A stretch of DNA of 64,000 nucleotides from Streptomyces himalayensis subsp. himalayensis (GCF_013778455.1 NZ_JACEHE010000002.1:372001-436000); one strand, 5' to 3'; positions 34,081 through 43,133 are shown, counted from the first letter of the stretch. Numbers and translations: made by a program. Notes: a model not told the origin generated them from the sequence alone.

Positions 34081-34518
34081 GTGACCGACTTCTGCCCTCC
34101 CGGCCTTCCCGACGACTACGACCGCTACGACGCCGTCAGCTACACCCCATATCCGCAGAACATCCCCCGAGCTCGCAGACACGTCGCCCAACTCGCCGTC
34201 GACTGGGGACACGCGACCCAAGCCGAACACGCTGCGCTGCTGGCAAGCGAGTTATGCACCAACGCCCTGCTGCACGGGTGCCTGCGAGACCGGCTGTTCC
34301 GTGTCGAGACGTCGCTGTCCGGCAAGACGCTACGCGTCGCCGTCACCGACCCGAGGGGAGAGCGGCTCCCGAACCCCCGCGTATCCAGCGCCGACGACCA
34401 GTTCGGCCGTGGCCTGCTCATCGTCTGCGCGCTCGCCGACCGGTGGGCCGTGGAGAAGCTCACCGTCGGCAAGACGGTCTGGACAGAACTGGATATTCCC
34501 GGAGGGACTGATGCGTAG
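34081..34518 (+). CDS. anti-sigma factor-type ATP-binding protein (HATPase_c)
   Basis: 145 residues from GTG at 34081, preceded by AAGGAGGTG. GHKL ATPase motifs: N box LLASELCTNALLHG, G1-type VAVTDPRGE and G2 box QFGRGLLIVCALADRW. It resembles RsbW/SpoIIAB-type kinases of anti-anti-sigma factors, which in Streptomyces commonly sit beside WhiJ-like and DUF397 genes. A TTA codon in the N box (34252-34254) adds bldA dependence. The target protein is unknown. Confidence 0.92.
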   Translation: MTDFCPPGLPDDYDRYDAVSYTPYPQNIPRARRHVAQLAVDWGHATQAEHAALLASELCTNALLHGCLRDRLFRVETSLSGKTLRVAVTDPRGERLPNPRVSSADDQFGRGLLIVCALADRWAVEKLTVGKTVWTELDIPGGTDA

Positions 34519-34582
34519 CCTGCTCGGCCGTCTGCGAGGGTGCCGTGGCGGTACCGTGGCGGCACGGCGAAAGGAGGCGCAA

Positions 34583-34930
34583 ATGGCAGCCGAGTGGCAG
34601 ACCGCGGTGGCCGAGGCTCGGGGAGCCATTGGATTCACGGGTGAGGTCGTCCCGCGCACGGTCGACGGCATCGGGGCAGCCCTGCGACTCGACCACCGTG
34701 CTGATTTCTACACCGAGTTGGGCGCCCTGGCCGACTCCGGCGCTTTCGAGGCGTTCCTCAACCACTGGTGGACCCAGGCCCTCGCCGACTCGGCTCCGGA
34801 GGGGGACGCACGCGAGCAAGCGATCAACTTCGCCGACGTGGCCGTGTCTTTGTACGCCCGGGCCGCGGGCGGTCCTACGTCCACCCAGGCCGAGATCAAC
34901 GCCCTCGTCACCGGAGCGGAAGCCTCTTGA
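34583..34930 (+). CDS. putative antitoxin of RelE-type pair
   Basis: 115 residues from ATG at 34583, with AAAGGAGGC seven bases before it. No motif is certain. The stretch GAALRLDHRADFYTELGALA and FEAFLNHWWTQAL resembles small actinobacterial proteins encoded before RelE toxins (DUF6247-like). The stop overlaps the toxin start as TTGA, the usual antitoxin-first coupling. The antitoxin assignment rests on position and coupling. Confidence 0.6.
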   Translation: MAAEWQTAVAEARGAIGFTGEVVPRTVDGIGAALRLDHRADFYTELGALADSGAFEAFLNHWWTQALADSAPEGDAREQAINFADVAVSLYARAAGGPTSTQAEINALVTGAEAS

Positions 34931-35181
34931 GCTACACGATCATCTGGGAAAGGGCAGCTTCCGAAGGCCTCAAACGACTCCGGGCCCGCGACGGCGACGC
35001 GGTGAAACCCCTCGTCAAGGCGATCAACGCGCTCGCCCAGAACCCCGAGCCTGCGACGAGCAGCAAGCTCGGCACCACCAATCTGCGACGACTGCGTGTC
35101 GGCGGGTACAGAGCCACATACGAGATCGACGGCAGCACTGTCGCGATCAAGATCCTCATGGTCGGCAGTACGGCAGCCTGA
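34927..35181 (+). CDS. RelE/ParE-family toxin
   Basis: 84 residues from TTG at 34927, overlapping the upstream stop by four bases. RelE-like core: IIWERAASEGLKRLRARDG, a basic LGTTNLRRLRVGGYRATYEI and a C-terminal strand VAIKILMVG. In RelE the arginines and a C-terminal Tyr/His cut mRNA on the ribosome. Here the conserved R-x-GGYRATYEI strand is present and the terminal residue is replaced by SEQ ending STAA. The rare TTG start keeps toxin below antitoxin levels. Followed by a terminator. Confidence 0.85.
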   Translation: MSYTIIWERAASEGLKRLRARDGDAVKPLVKAINALAQNPEPATSSKLGTTNLRRLRVGGYRATYEIDGSTVAIKILMVGSTAA

Positions 35182-35187
35182 CCGGGC

Positions 35188-35220
35188 GCCGGGGCCATCC
35201 CCGCGTAAGACGGCCCCGGC
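35188..35220. terminator. terminator between relE-type gene and bkdC2
   Basis: GCCGGGGCC (35188-35196) pairs perfectly with GGCCCCGGC (35212-35220). It ends both convergent transcripts and is 9 bases from the E2 stop codon. Confidence 0.8.
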
Positions 35221-35229
35221 ATCCTCACC

Positions 35230-36735
35230 TCACGCCCAGGTGATCAGCCGCTTCGGCTGCTCCAGGATCGCCGCGACATCGGCCAGCACCTTGGAGCCGA
35301 GCTCGCCGTCCACCAGACGATGGTCGAAGGACAGCGCGAGCGTGGTGACCTGCCGGGGCTTGACCTTGCCCTTGTGGACCCACGGCTGAAGCTTGATCGC
35401 ACCGACCGCGAGGATCGCGGACTCGCCGGGGTTGAGGATGGGCGTACCGGTGTCGACGCCGAACACGCCGACGTTGGTGATGGTGACCGTGCCGCCCTGC
35501 ATCGCGGCCGGGGAGGTCTTCCCCTCACGAGCCGTGGACACCAGCTCGCCGAGCTCCCTGGCCAGTTCCGGCAGGGTCTTGGCGTGTGCGTCCTTGATGT
35601 TCGGCACGATCAGACCGCGGGGCGTGGCGGCGGCGATGCCCAGGTTGACGTAGTGCTTGAGCACGATCTCCTGGTTGGCCTCGTCCCAGGAGGCGTTGAT
35701 CTCCGGGTTGCGGCGGATCGCGACCAGGAGCGCCTTGGCGATGAGCAGCAGCGGGTTGACCCGCAGACCGTCCATCTCCTTGTCCTGCTTCAGCTCGTCG
35801 ACGAGCTTCATCGTGCGCGTCACGTCGACCGTCACGAACTCCGTGACATGCGGCGCGGTGAAGGCCGAGCCGACCATCGCCTGGGCGGTGGCCTTGCGGA
35901 CGCCCTTGACGGGGATACGGGTCTCTCGAACGCCCTCGAACGTGACCGCGGGTGCGGGCACGGCGGCCGGCACGGGGGCGGCAGGCGCGGCCGGGGCCTC
36001 GGTCACCGCAGGCTGTGGAGCCGGGGCGGCCGCGGCGTGCACGTCCTCGCGCGTGATGATCCCGCCGGGCCCGGTGGGCGTCACGGTCGCCAGGTCGACA
36101 CCGAGGTCCTTGGCGAGCTTACGGACCGGGGGCTTGGCGAGCGGTCGGGCCTCGGTGGTCGCGCCGCCGTGACCGTTCAGCTCGGTCTGGAGCGCGGCGG
36201 TGGCCTCGGCGGGCGCCGGCGGGAAGTACGGCTCCGCCGGTGCCTGCTTCTCCGGCCCGGGCTGCCGCGGCTCCGGCTGCTGCGCCGGAACACCCGGGGC
36301 CGGGACGCTCCCGCCCGGGACACCCGTGCCCTTGCGGGGCCGCCGCTTCGTGGAGGACTGCGATACCCCGTACCCGACGAGGACCGGCTGCCGTCCTTCC
36401 GGCTGAGCCTCCTCGGCGGATTCGGAAGCCTCGGGAGCGGGCGAACCGGCGTCGGGCGCTCCCCCGCCCGCCACGTCCACGGAGATGATCACCTCTCCGA
36501 CGTCCACCGTCGCGCCCTCCGGGAACCGCAGCTCCCGCACCACCCCGTCGTAGGGGATGGGCAGTTCGACGGCCGCCTTGGCGGTCTCGACCTCGCAGAC
36601 GACCTGCCCGTCGGTGACCGTGTCACCCGGCTGGACGTACCACTTGAGGATCTCCGCCTCCGTGAGCCCCTCGCCCACGTCTGGCATCTTGAACTCGCGG
36701 ACCGCGGTCGGCGAAGCGTCTGTCATCGTCGTCAC
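35230..36735 (-). CDS. bkdC2: branched-chain 2-oxoacid dehydrogenase E2 (dihydrolipoamide acyltransferase), cluster 2
   Basis: 501 residues from GTG at 36735, six bases after GGAG. ATG at 36726 is the alternative. N-terminal lipoyl domain (DVGEGLTEAEILKWYV; lipoylated Lys in VETAKA), Pro/Ala-rich linkers, E3-binding domain (VRKLAKDLGVDLATVTPTG) and catalytic core ending [10 protein letters not shown] with the HxxxDG active site. It transfers branched acyl groups to CoA, supplying starter units for branched fatty acids and polyketides. It lies 10 bp after E1beta in a three-gene operon. Its last 118 bp are duplicated 6.4 kb away, and its stop is TGA where the displaced copy has TAG. Confidence 0.95.
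   Translation of the reverse strand: MTTMTDASPTAVREFKMPDVGEGLTEAEILKWYVQPGDTVTDGQVVCEVETAKAAVELPIPYDGVVRELRFPEGATVDVGEVIISVDVAGGGAPDAGSPAPEASESAEEAQPEGRQPVLVGYGVSQSSTKRRPRKGTGVPGGSVPAPGVPAQQPEPRQPGPEKQAPAEPYFPPAPAEATAALQTELNGHGGATTEARPLAKPPVRKLAKDLGVDLATVTPTGPGGIITREDVHAAAAPAPQPAVTEAPAAPAAPVPAAVPAPAVTFEGVRETRIPVKGVRKATAQAMVGSAFTAPHVTEFVTVDVTRTMKLVDELKQDKEMDGLRVNPLLLIAKALLVAIRRNPEINASWDEANQEIVLKHYVNLGIAAATPRGLIVPNIKDAHAKTLPELARELGELVSTAREGKTSPAAMQGGTVTITNVGVFGVDTGTPILNPGESAILAVGAIKLQPWVHKGKVKPRQVTTLALSFDHRLVDGELGSKVLADVAAILEQPKRLITWA
35232..35349 (-). repeat. 118-bp direct repeat, right copy (inside bkdC2 3' end)
   Basis: Exact match, same orientation, to 28801-28918. The two copies flank 28919-35231. 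The match begins at the first base of the stop codon and covers the HxxxDG active-site codons. Size and placement recall attachment sites of elements that enter gene 3' ends and restore the reading frame. Confidence 0.9.
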
Positions 36736-36745
36736 GACCCTCTCC

Positions 36746-37741
36746 TCAGTACGCCAGCGAGCGGTCGACGGCGTCGAGCACCCGGTCCAGGCCCGGCAGG
36801 TACTCCTCCTCCAGGCGCGCCGGCGGATACGGGGCGTGGTAGCCGCCGACCCGCAGCACGGGGGCCTCGAGGTGGTAGAAGCACCGCTCGGTGATGCGCG
36901 CGGCGATCTCCGCACCCGTCCCCAGGAACACCGGGGCCTCGTGGACCACGACCAGGCGTCCGGTCTTCTCCACCGACGTCTGCACGCTGTCGAAGTCGAT
37001 CGGCGACATGGAGCGCAGGTCGAGGACCTCGAGGGACTTGCCCTCCTCCTCCGCTGCGGCCGCGGCCTCCACGCAGACCTTCACCATCGGGCCGTACGCG
37101 ACGAGCGTCAGATCCGACCCCGGGCGCACGACACGGGCCTTGTGCAGCTGTCCGGGGATCGCCTCGGTGTCGACCTCGCCCTTGTCCCAGTAGCGCCGCT
37201 TCGGCTCGAAGAAGATCACCGGGTCGTCGCTCTGGATGGCCTGCTGCATCATCCAGTAGGCGTCGGACGAGTTCGAAGGCGAGACCACCTTCAGGCCCGC
37301 CACGTGCGCGAACAGTGCCTCGGGCGACTCGGAGTGGTGCTCGACCGCGCCGATGCCGCCGCCGTAGGGGATCCGGATGACGACCGGCAGCTTGACCTTG
37401 CCGAGCGAACGCGCGTGCATCTTCGCGAGCTGGGTGACGATCTGGTCGTACGCCGGGAAGACGAAGCCGTCGAACTGGATCTCCACGACCGGGCGGTAAC
37501 CGCGCAGCGCGAGGCCGATCGCCGTGCCGACGATGCCCGACTCGGCGAGCGGGGTGTCGATGACCCGCTCCTCGCCGAAGTCCTTCTGCAGCCCGTCCGT
37601 GACCCGGAAGACGCCGCCGAGCTTGCCGACGTCCTCACCCATGATCAGGACCTTGGGGTCGGTCTCGAGCGCCGTGCGCAGCGATTCGTTGATCGCCTTC
37701 GCCAGGGCCATGCTTTTGGATGTCACAGTCTCTGCAGCCAC
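36746..37741 (-). CDS. bkdB2: branched-chain 2-oxoacid dehydrogenase E1 beta, cluster 2
   Basis: 331 residues from GTG at 37741, two bases after the E1alpha stop, so the genes are coupled. Transketolase-type pyrimidine domain (IMGEDVGKLGGVFRVTDGL; DTPLAESGIVGTAIGLALRG; VVEIQFDGFVFPAYDQ) and C-terminal domain (RRYWDKGE; LEVLDLRSMSPID; LVVVHEAPVFLG). With E1alpha it decarboxylates branched-chain 2-oxoacids from Val, Leu and Ile. A paralogue of the cluster 1 subunit about 14 kb away, with the same gene order. Confidence 0.96.
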   Translation of the reverse strand: MAAETVTSKSMALAKAINESLRTALETDPKVLIMGEDVGKLGGVFRVTDGLQKDFGEERVIDTPLAESGIVGTAIGLALRGYRPVVEIQFDGFVFPAYDQIVTQLAKMHARSLGKVKLPVVIRIPYGGGIGAVEHHSESPEALFAHVAGLKVVSPSNSSDAYWMMQQAIQSDDPVIFFEPKRRYWDKGEVDTEAIPGQLHKARVVRPGSDLTLVAYGPMVKVCVEAAAAAEEEGKSLEVLDLRSMSPIDFDSVQTSVEKTGRLVVVHEAPVFLGTGAEIAARITERCFYHLEAPVLRVGGYHAPYPPARLEEEYLPGLDRVLDAVDRSLAY

Positions 37742-37743
37742 GA

Positions 37744-38916
37744 TCAGGCCCCTTCCCCGTCTGCGAACGACGCCTGGTAGGCGGCGAACTGGGCGCGCTC
37801 CTCGTCGACGAGCGCGTGCCCGTCCGCGTACGCGTTCTCGAAGATGGCGAAGTGGTCCGGATCCGGCATGGCCCGCACCTTCTCCCGCACGTGCCTGCCC
37901 AAGGCCTCGCTCTCCGCTTCGAGTTCCGCGAAGAATCCCTCGTCCGCGTGGCCTTCGGCCTCCAGATAGGTGCGCAGCCGAAGGATCGGGTCCTTGGCCT
38001 CCCATGCGAGGCGCTCGTCGTCGAGGCGGTAGCGGGTCGGGTCGTCGGAAGTCGTGTGGGCGCCCATGCGGTAGGTGAAGGCCTCGACGAGCGTGGGCCC
38101 CTCGCCGCGCCGGGCGCGGTCCAGGGCCCACTTGGTCACGGCCAGGCAGGCGAGTACGTCGTTGCCGTCGACGCGGACGCCCGGGAAGCCGTAGCCCTGG
38201 GCGCGCTGGTAGAGCGGCACGCGGGTCTGCTTCTCGGTCGGCTCGGAAATGGCCCACTGGTTGTTCTGGCAGAAGAACACGACGGGAGCGTTGTAGACCG
38301 CGGAGAAGGTGAACGACTCCGCGACGTCGCCCTGGCTGGAGGCGCCGTCACCGAAGTACGCGATCACGGCGGAGTCCGCGCCGTCCTTGGCCAGGCCCAT
38401 CGCGTAGCCGGTGGCGTGGAGCGTCTGCGAGCCGATGACGATCGTGTACAGGTGGAAGTTGTTGCGGTTCGGGTCCCAGCCACCGTGGTTGACGCCCCGG
38501 AACATGCCGAGCAGATTCGTCGGGTCGACGCCGCGGCACCAGGCGACGCCGTGCTCGCGGTAGGTCGGGAAGACGTAGTCGTCCTGGCGGGTCGCGCGGC
38601 CGGAGCCGATCTGGGCGGCCTCCTGGCCGAGGAGCGAGGCCCACAGGCCCAGCTCGCCCTGGCGCTGCAGGGAGGTCGCCTCCGCGTCGAAGCGGCGGGT
38701 CAGCACCATGTCCCGGTACAGCCCGCGCAGTTCCTCGGGGGTGATGTCGGCGACGTACTCCTCGTACTCCGCATGCGGGACCCGCTTGCCCTCGGGGGTC
38801 AGCAGCTGTACGAGTTCAGGCTCCGATCGCGCGCCCGGCGATGCCTTCGGCGACGCCTTCCGGGCGCCGGTGCTGCGCTTGCGCGGTTTACGCGCGGCAG
38901 TGCTCTCCACGGTCAC
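37744..38916 (-). CDS. bkdA2: branched-chain 2-oxoacid dehydrogenase E1 alpha, cluster 2
   Basis: 390 residues from GTG at 38916, preceded by GGAGGAGC. A Lys/Arg/Ala-rich N-terminal tail of about 35 residues precedes the thiamine-diphosphate domain. The TPP motif is GDGASSQGDVAESFTF ending in FCQNN, and the phosphorylation-loop-like region is FTYRMGAHTTSDDPTRYR. It is the decarboxylating subunit of the heterotetrameric E1. First gene of the operon bkdA2-bkdB2-bkdC2. A palindrome CTTGGATTTCCAAG lies about 190 bases upstream. Confidence 0.96.
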   Translation of the reverse strand: MTVESTAARKPRKRSTGARKASPKASPGARSEPELVQLLTPEGKRVPHAEYEEYVADITPEELRGLYRDMVLTRRFDAEATSLQRQGELGLWASLLGQEAAQIGSGRATRQDDYVFPTYREHGVAWCRGVDPTNLLGMFRGVNHGGWDPNRNNFHLYTIVIGSQTLHATGYAMGLAKDGADSAVIAYFGDGASSQGDVAESFTFSAVYNAPVVFFCQNNQWAISEPTEKQTRVPLYQRAQGYGFPGVRVDGNDVLACLAVTKWALDRARRGEGPTLVEAFTYRMGAHTTSDDPTRYRLDDERLAWEAKDPILRLRTYLEAEGHADEGFFAELEAESEALGRHVREKVRAMPDPDHFAIFENAYADGHALVDEERAQFAAYQASFADGEGA

Positions 38917-39108
38917 GTGTGCTCCTCCGTCGGTCCGGCCCCCCGGGTTTGCCGGGTGGCAGGTGCGGCTCGCCTGATCCGTACGCTGCACGGGGTGGGT
39001 GCGACTCGGCCGGGAACAGGCGTGGAATGTGCCCCGGCGAGCGCCCTGCAGTAGGCACGTTACCCAGTGCCCCGCGCATCTGCGAAACCCCTCTGACCTG
39101 CGATTTTG

Positions 39109-39122
39109 CTTGGATTTCCAAG
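39109..39122. promoter_or_regulatory. CTTGGA-TT-TCCAAG palindrome in bkdA2/response-regulator gap
   Basis: Perfect 6-bp arms in the AT-rich centre of the 315-bp divergent intergenic region (ATTTTGCTTGGATTTCCAAG continues TAAAT). Lrp/AsnC-type regulators such as BkdR use short AT-centred dyads, so it could mediate amino-acid control of cluster 2. Control of the response regulator is equally possible. Confidence 0.55.
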
Positions 39123-39231
39123 TAAATCGAGGATCAGGGGAACAGTCGCTGGTCACAGCACTGGTCAGCGCCCTGCAGAGGGCCGGAACACCGGCACGTT
39201 ATCCCGGCGACACCGGGCGCGGGAAGAGTAC

Positions 39232-39936
39232 GTGTGTGAGACTTATCGGGTGCAGGAAAGCGGACATATCAGGGTATTTCTTCTCGATGACCATGAGGTG
39301 GTACGCCGCGGCGTCCATGATCTCCTCTCCGGAGAGGACGACATCGAGGTCGTCGGCGAGGCGGGCACGGCCGAGGAGGCGCTGGTGCGCATTCCGGCCA
39401 CCCGCCCCGACGTGGCGGTGCTCGACGTACGCTTGCCGGACGGCAGTGGCGTCGAGGTCTGCCGCGAGATCCGCTCCAGGGACGAGCAGATCAAGTGCCT
39501 GATGCTCACCTCGTACGCCGATGACGAGGCCCTCTTCGACGCGATCATGGCCGGCGCCTCCGGCTACGTCCTGAAGGCGATCCGCGGCAACGAACTGCTC
39601 TCCGCGGTACGCGACGTGGCCGCCGGAAAGTCCCTGCTCGACCCGGTCGCGACGGCCCGCGTCCTGGAGCGCCTGCGCACCGGCCAGGCCGAGAAGGGCG
39701 ACGACCGGCTGTCGAACCTGACCGAGCAGGAGCGGAAGATCCTCGACCTGATCGGCGAGGGCCTGACCAACCGCGCCATCGGCGAACGGCTGCACCTCGC
39801 CGAGAAGACGATCAAGAACTATGTCTCCGGGCTGCTCTCGAAGCTGGGGATGGAACGGCGTTCGCAGGCGGCGGCGTTCGTGGCGCGGATGCAGGCGGAG
39901 AAGCCGGGGTCGGGGTCTGGGTCGTCGGGGGGTTGA
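39232..39936 (+). CDS. NarL/LuxR-type response regulator, DevR/DosR-like
   Basis: 234 residues from GTG at 39232 with GGAAGAG upstream. A GTG at 39247 is also possible. Receiver domain: [18 protein letters not shown], phospho-acceptor Asp in [11 protein letters not shown], conserved Lys in GYVLKAIRG. LuxR helix-turn-helix: [54 protein letters not shown]. The receiver and the last segment closely resemble mycobacterial DevR (hypoxia response) as I remember it. No histidine kinase is adjacent, so it is an orphan or pairs with a distant sensor. Confidence 0.93.
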   Translation: MCETYRVQESGHIRVFLLDDHEVVRRGVHDLLSGEDDIEVVGEAGTAEEALVRIPATRPDVAVLDVRLPDGSGVEVCREIRSRDEQIKCLMLTSYADDEALFDAIMAGASGYVLKAIRGNELLSAVRDVAAGKSLLDPVATARVLERLRTGQAEKGDDRLSNLTEQERKILDLIGEGLTNRAIGERLHLAEKTIKNYVSGLLSKLGMERRSQAAAFVARMQAEKPGSGSGSSGG

Positions 39937-39947
39937 GCTCTTCATTT

Positions 39948-40014
39948 CAGCCCGTCCGGCGTTTGAGGACGAGCCCGAAGGGCGATTCCGGGGGTCTGGG
40001 GGCAGAGCCCCCAG
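39948..40014. repeat. dispersed hairpin element, copy 2
   Basis: CAGCCCGTCCGGCGTTTGAG, GACGAGCCCGAAGGGCGAT, then hairpin CTGGGGGC-AGA-GCCCCCAG at 39996-40014. It lies between the convergent response-regulator and kinase genes, 11 bases from the first stop and 5 from the second. Its hairpin is the only terminator-like structure for either gene. Confidence 0.88.
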
Positions 40015-40019
40015 ACAGG

Positions 40020-41576
<1,557 letters not shown>

Positions 41577-41975
41577 CAGTCCTCGCCGTCGTTTCTGCCC
41601 CGCGTCCGCGCGGTGGTTCTTACGGTCTTCCGTCGGCCCACGCTACAGCCTCACGCAACGCGCCGGTCCGAGATGGACCGGCCATCAAACCTCCGGCGAC
41701 CGTCACCATGCAAATCCGGGGCCCCGGCCATGCACACCCTGTGTACCGCCTGTACAGGCCCTGTAACGCTCCCGCGAACGCATCCTGCCCGTACGGTCAC
41801 GGAACGAGCACCGAGTTTGACCGCGTGAACACGCCTTCCCCGAGGGGTTCCAGCGCAGAGTCCAGGCCGTGGCCAAACTCACGCACAGAAACCTCGTCTC
41901 GGGGTGCCGGACTTCGCCTTCAAGAACGACAGGCGACCCGGCGTAGGCACAGCTCTGGCTCCACGGAACGCTGAC
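41577..41975. other. non-coding gap with possible kinase-gene remnant (41821-41946)
   Basis: No start-equipped gene is seen. One open stretch, 41821-41946, reads REHAFPEGFQRRVQAVAKLT, then HRNLVSG, which resembles the segment between the beta3 lysine and helix C to beta4 of Ser/Thr kinases (R-E-x-QAVAKL-x-H-x-NLV). It has no start codon or catalytic motifs. It may be what is left of a second kinase, or the gap may encode an RNA ending in the stem-loop at 41976-42012. Confidence 0.35.
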
Positions 41976-42012
41976 GAGGCCCGGCACGCGCGCGATGCGC
42001 CTGCCGGGCCTC
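41976..42012. terminator. stem-loop near 42.0 kb
   Basis: GAGGCCCGGCA (41976-41986) pairs perfectly with TGCCGGGCCTC (42002-42012), 15-nt loop, followed on the + strand by TTCGTCTGTGTG. It may end bpa transcription from the right, or a + strand transcript from the 41.6-41.97 kb gap. Confidence 0.75.
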
Positions 42013-42027
42013 TTCGTCTGTGTGATG

Positions 42028-42182
42028 CGGCTCGGAGCCGCGAGGCCGGTCTCGTGGTCCGGCTGGGCGGCGCGAGGCCGGTCTCGTGATGCGGTTCGGC
42101 GGCGCGGAGCCGGTCTCGTGGTCCGGCTCGGCGCCGCGAAGCCGGTCTCCGGCGCCGCGAGGCCGGTCTCGTGATGTGGCTC
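42028..42182. repeat. 32-bp tandem repeat between bpa and the kinase gene
   Basis: The core GAGGCCGGTCTCGTG recurs with CCGGTCTC at 42046, 42078, 42110 and 42142 (32-bp period) and a shortened 21-bp unit at 42163. Copies differ at a few bases (GTGGTCCGGCT versus GTGATGCGGTT alternate). Located just after the bpa stop codon. No coding role. Confidence 0.85.
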
Positions 42183-42198
42183 AGCGGCGCAGGCCGCT

Positions 42199-42750
42199 CT
42201 ACAGGTACGGGCCTCCGGAGCGGCCGCCCGCGCGCGGGTCCTGGCCGTCGTCCATGCCGCCGACTCCCGGGGGCAACGCGCGGCGCATCTGCTCCAGTTG
42301 GGCCCGCGCCGCCATCTGCTGGGCGAACAGGGTCGTCTGGATCCCGTGGAAGAGGCCTTCCAGCCAGCCCACCAACTGGGCCTGCGCGATGCGCAGTTCG
42401 GCGTCCGAGGGGATCGCTTCGTCCGTGAAGGGGAGGGAGAGCCGCTCCAACTCCTCGACGAGTTCGGGCGCGAGTCCGTCCTCGAGCTCCTTCACGGAAC
42501 TCGAGTGGATCTCCTTGAGACGCTGCCTGCTCGCCTCGTCCAGAGGCGCCGCCCGCACTTCTTCCAGCAGCTGCTTGATCATGCTGCCGATCCGCATGAC
42601 CTTGGCGGGCTGCTCCACCATCTCCGTCACCGGGACCTCGCGGGAGTCGTCGTCTCCTACGCCGCCGAGCGCCATTCCGTCCTGGCCCACGACCAGGACC
42701 TGGGGGCTCTCCGGCGACCTTTCGTTCCTCGGCATCTCCATGCCGCCCAT
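42199..42750 (-). CDS. bpa: bacterial proteasome activator Bpa
   Basis: 183 residues. Central helical core (VMRIGSMIKQLLEEVRAAPL; HSSSVKELEDGLAPELVEEL; AELRIAQAQLVGWLEGLFHG; TTLFAQQMAARAQLEQM) forms the four-helix ring subunit. The very C-terminus is GGPYL. Bpa rings dock on the 20S proteasome through a C-terminal GQYL-type tail and open the gate without ATP. Here Gln is replaced by Pro while the key Tyr-Leu end is kept. The N-terminal 40 residues are disordered. Confidence 0.92.
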   Translation of the reverse strand: MGGMEMPRNERSPESPQVLVVGQDGMALGGVGDDDSREVPVTEMVEQPAKVMRIGSMIKQLLEEVRAAPLDEASRQRLKEIHSSSVKELEDGLAPELVEELERLSLPFTDEAIPSDAELRIAQAQLVGWLEGLFHGIQTTLFAQQMAARAQLEQMRRALPPGVGGMDDGQDPRAGGRSGGPYL

Positions 42751-42940
42751 TCTCTCGCACGCGTACGTCTCTTCTCGGTGGTGCCCCCGTGTGCCCGTGA
42801 TCCACCGTGTACGCGCGCGTGCGTTCTGTCGAATACGGGCCGGTCAGCGGCGGGGTTCGGGGTGAGCGCGTCCGTCGTGAGAAATGTCGCGGGGGATGCG
42901 GCGGGCGGCGCGGCGCGTGCGCTTCACGGGAGCCCACGCC

Positions 42941-43020
42941 GCAACGAATCAGCCGGTCCGGCAACGAGTCAGCCCGCCCGGCAACGAATCAGCCCGTCCG
43001 GCAACGAATCAGCCCGTCCG
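42941..43020. repeat. 20-bp tandem repeat leading into a dispersed element
   Basis: Four exact-period copies of GCAACGAATCAGCCCGTCCG (42941, 42961, 42981, 43001), the first two with small changes. Each unit ends with the first ten bases of the dispersed element, so the array seems to have grown from the left end of copy 3. It lies in the 383-bp gap between divergent/convergent genes, where no gene is seen. Confidence 0.92.
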
Positions 43021-43073
43021 GCGCTTGAGGACGAGCCCGAAGGGCGATGGGGGTCTGGGGGCGAAGCCCCCAG
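43010..43073. repeat. dispersed hairpin element, copy 3
   Basis: CAGCCCGTCCGGCGCTTGAG, GACGAGCCCGAAGGGCGAT, then CTGGGGGC-GAA-GCCCCCAG (43055-43073). Same structure as copies at 25417 and 39948. It lies beyond the surface-protein stop codon at 43134 and probably terminates that gene. Confidence 0.88.
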
Positions 43074-43133
43074 CAGGGTCCAGGGGCTGGCCCCTGGTTA
43101 CGGGAAGGGGCGGGGTGGGGGACATAAATGCCG

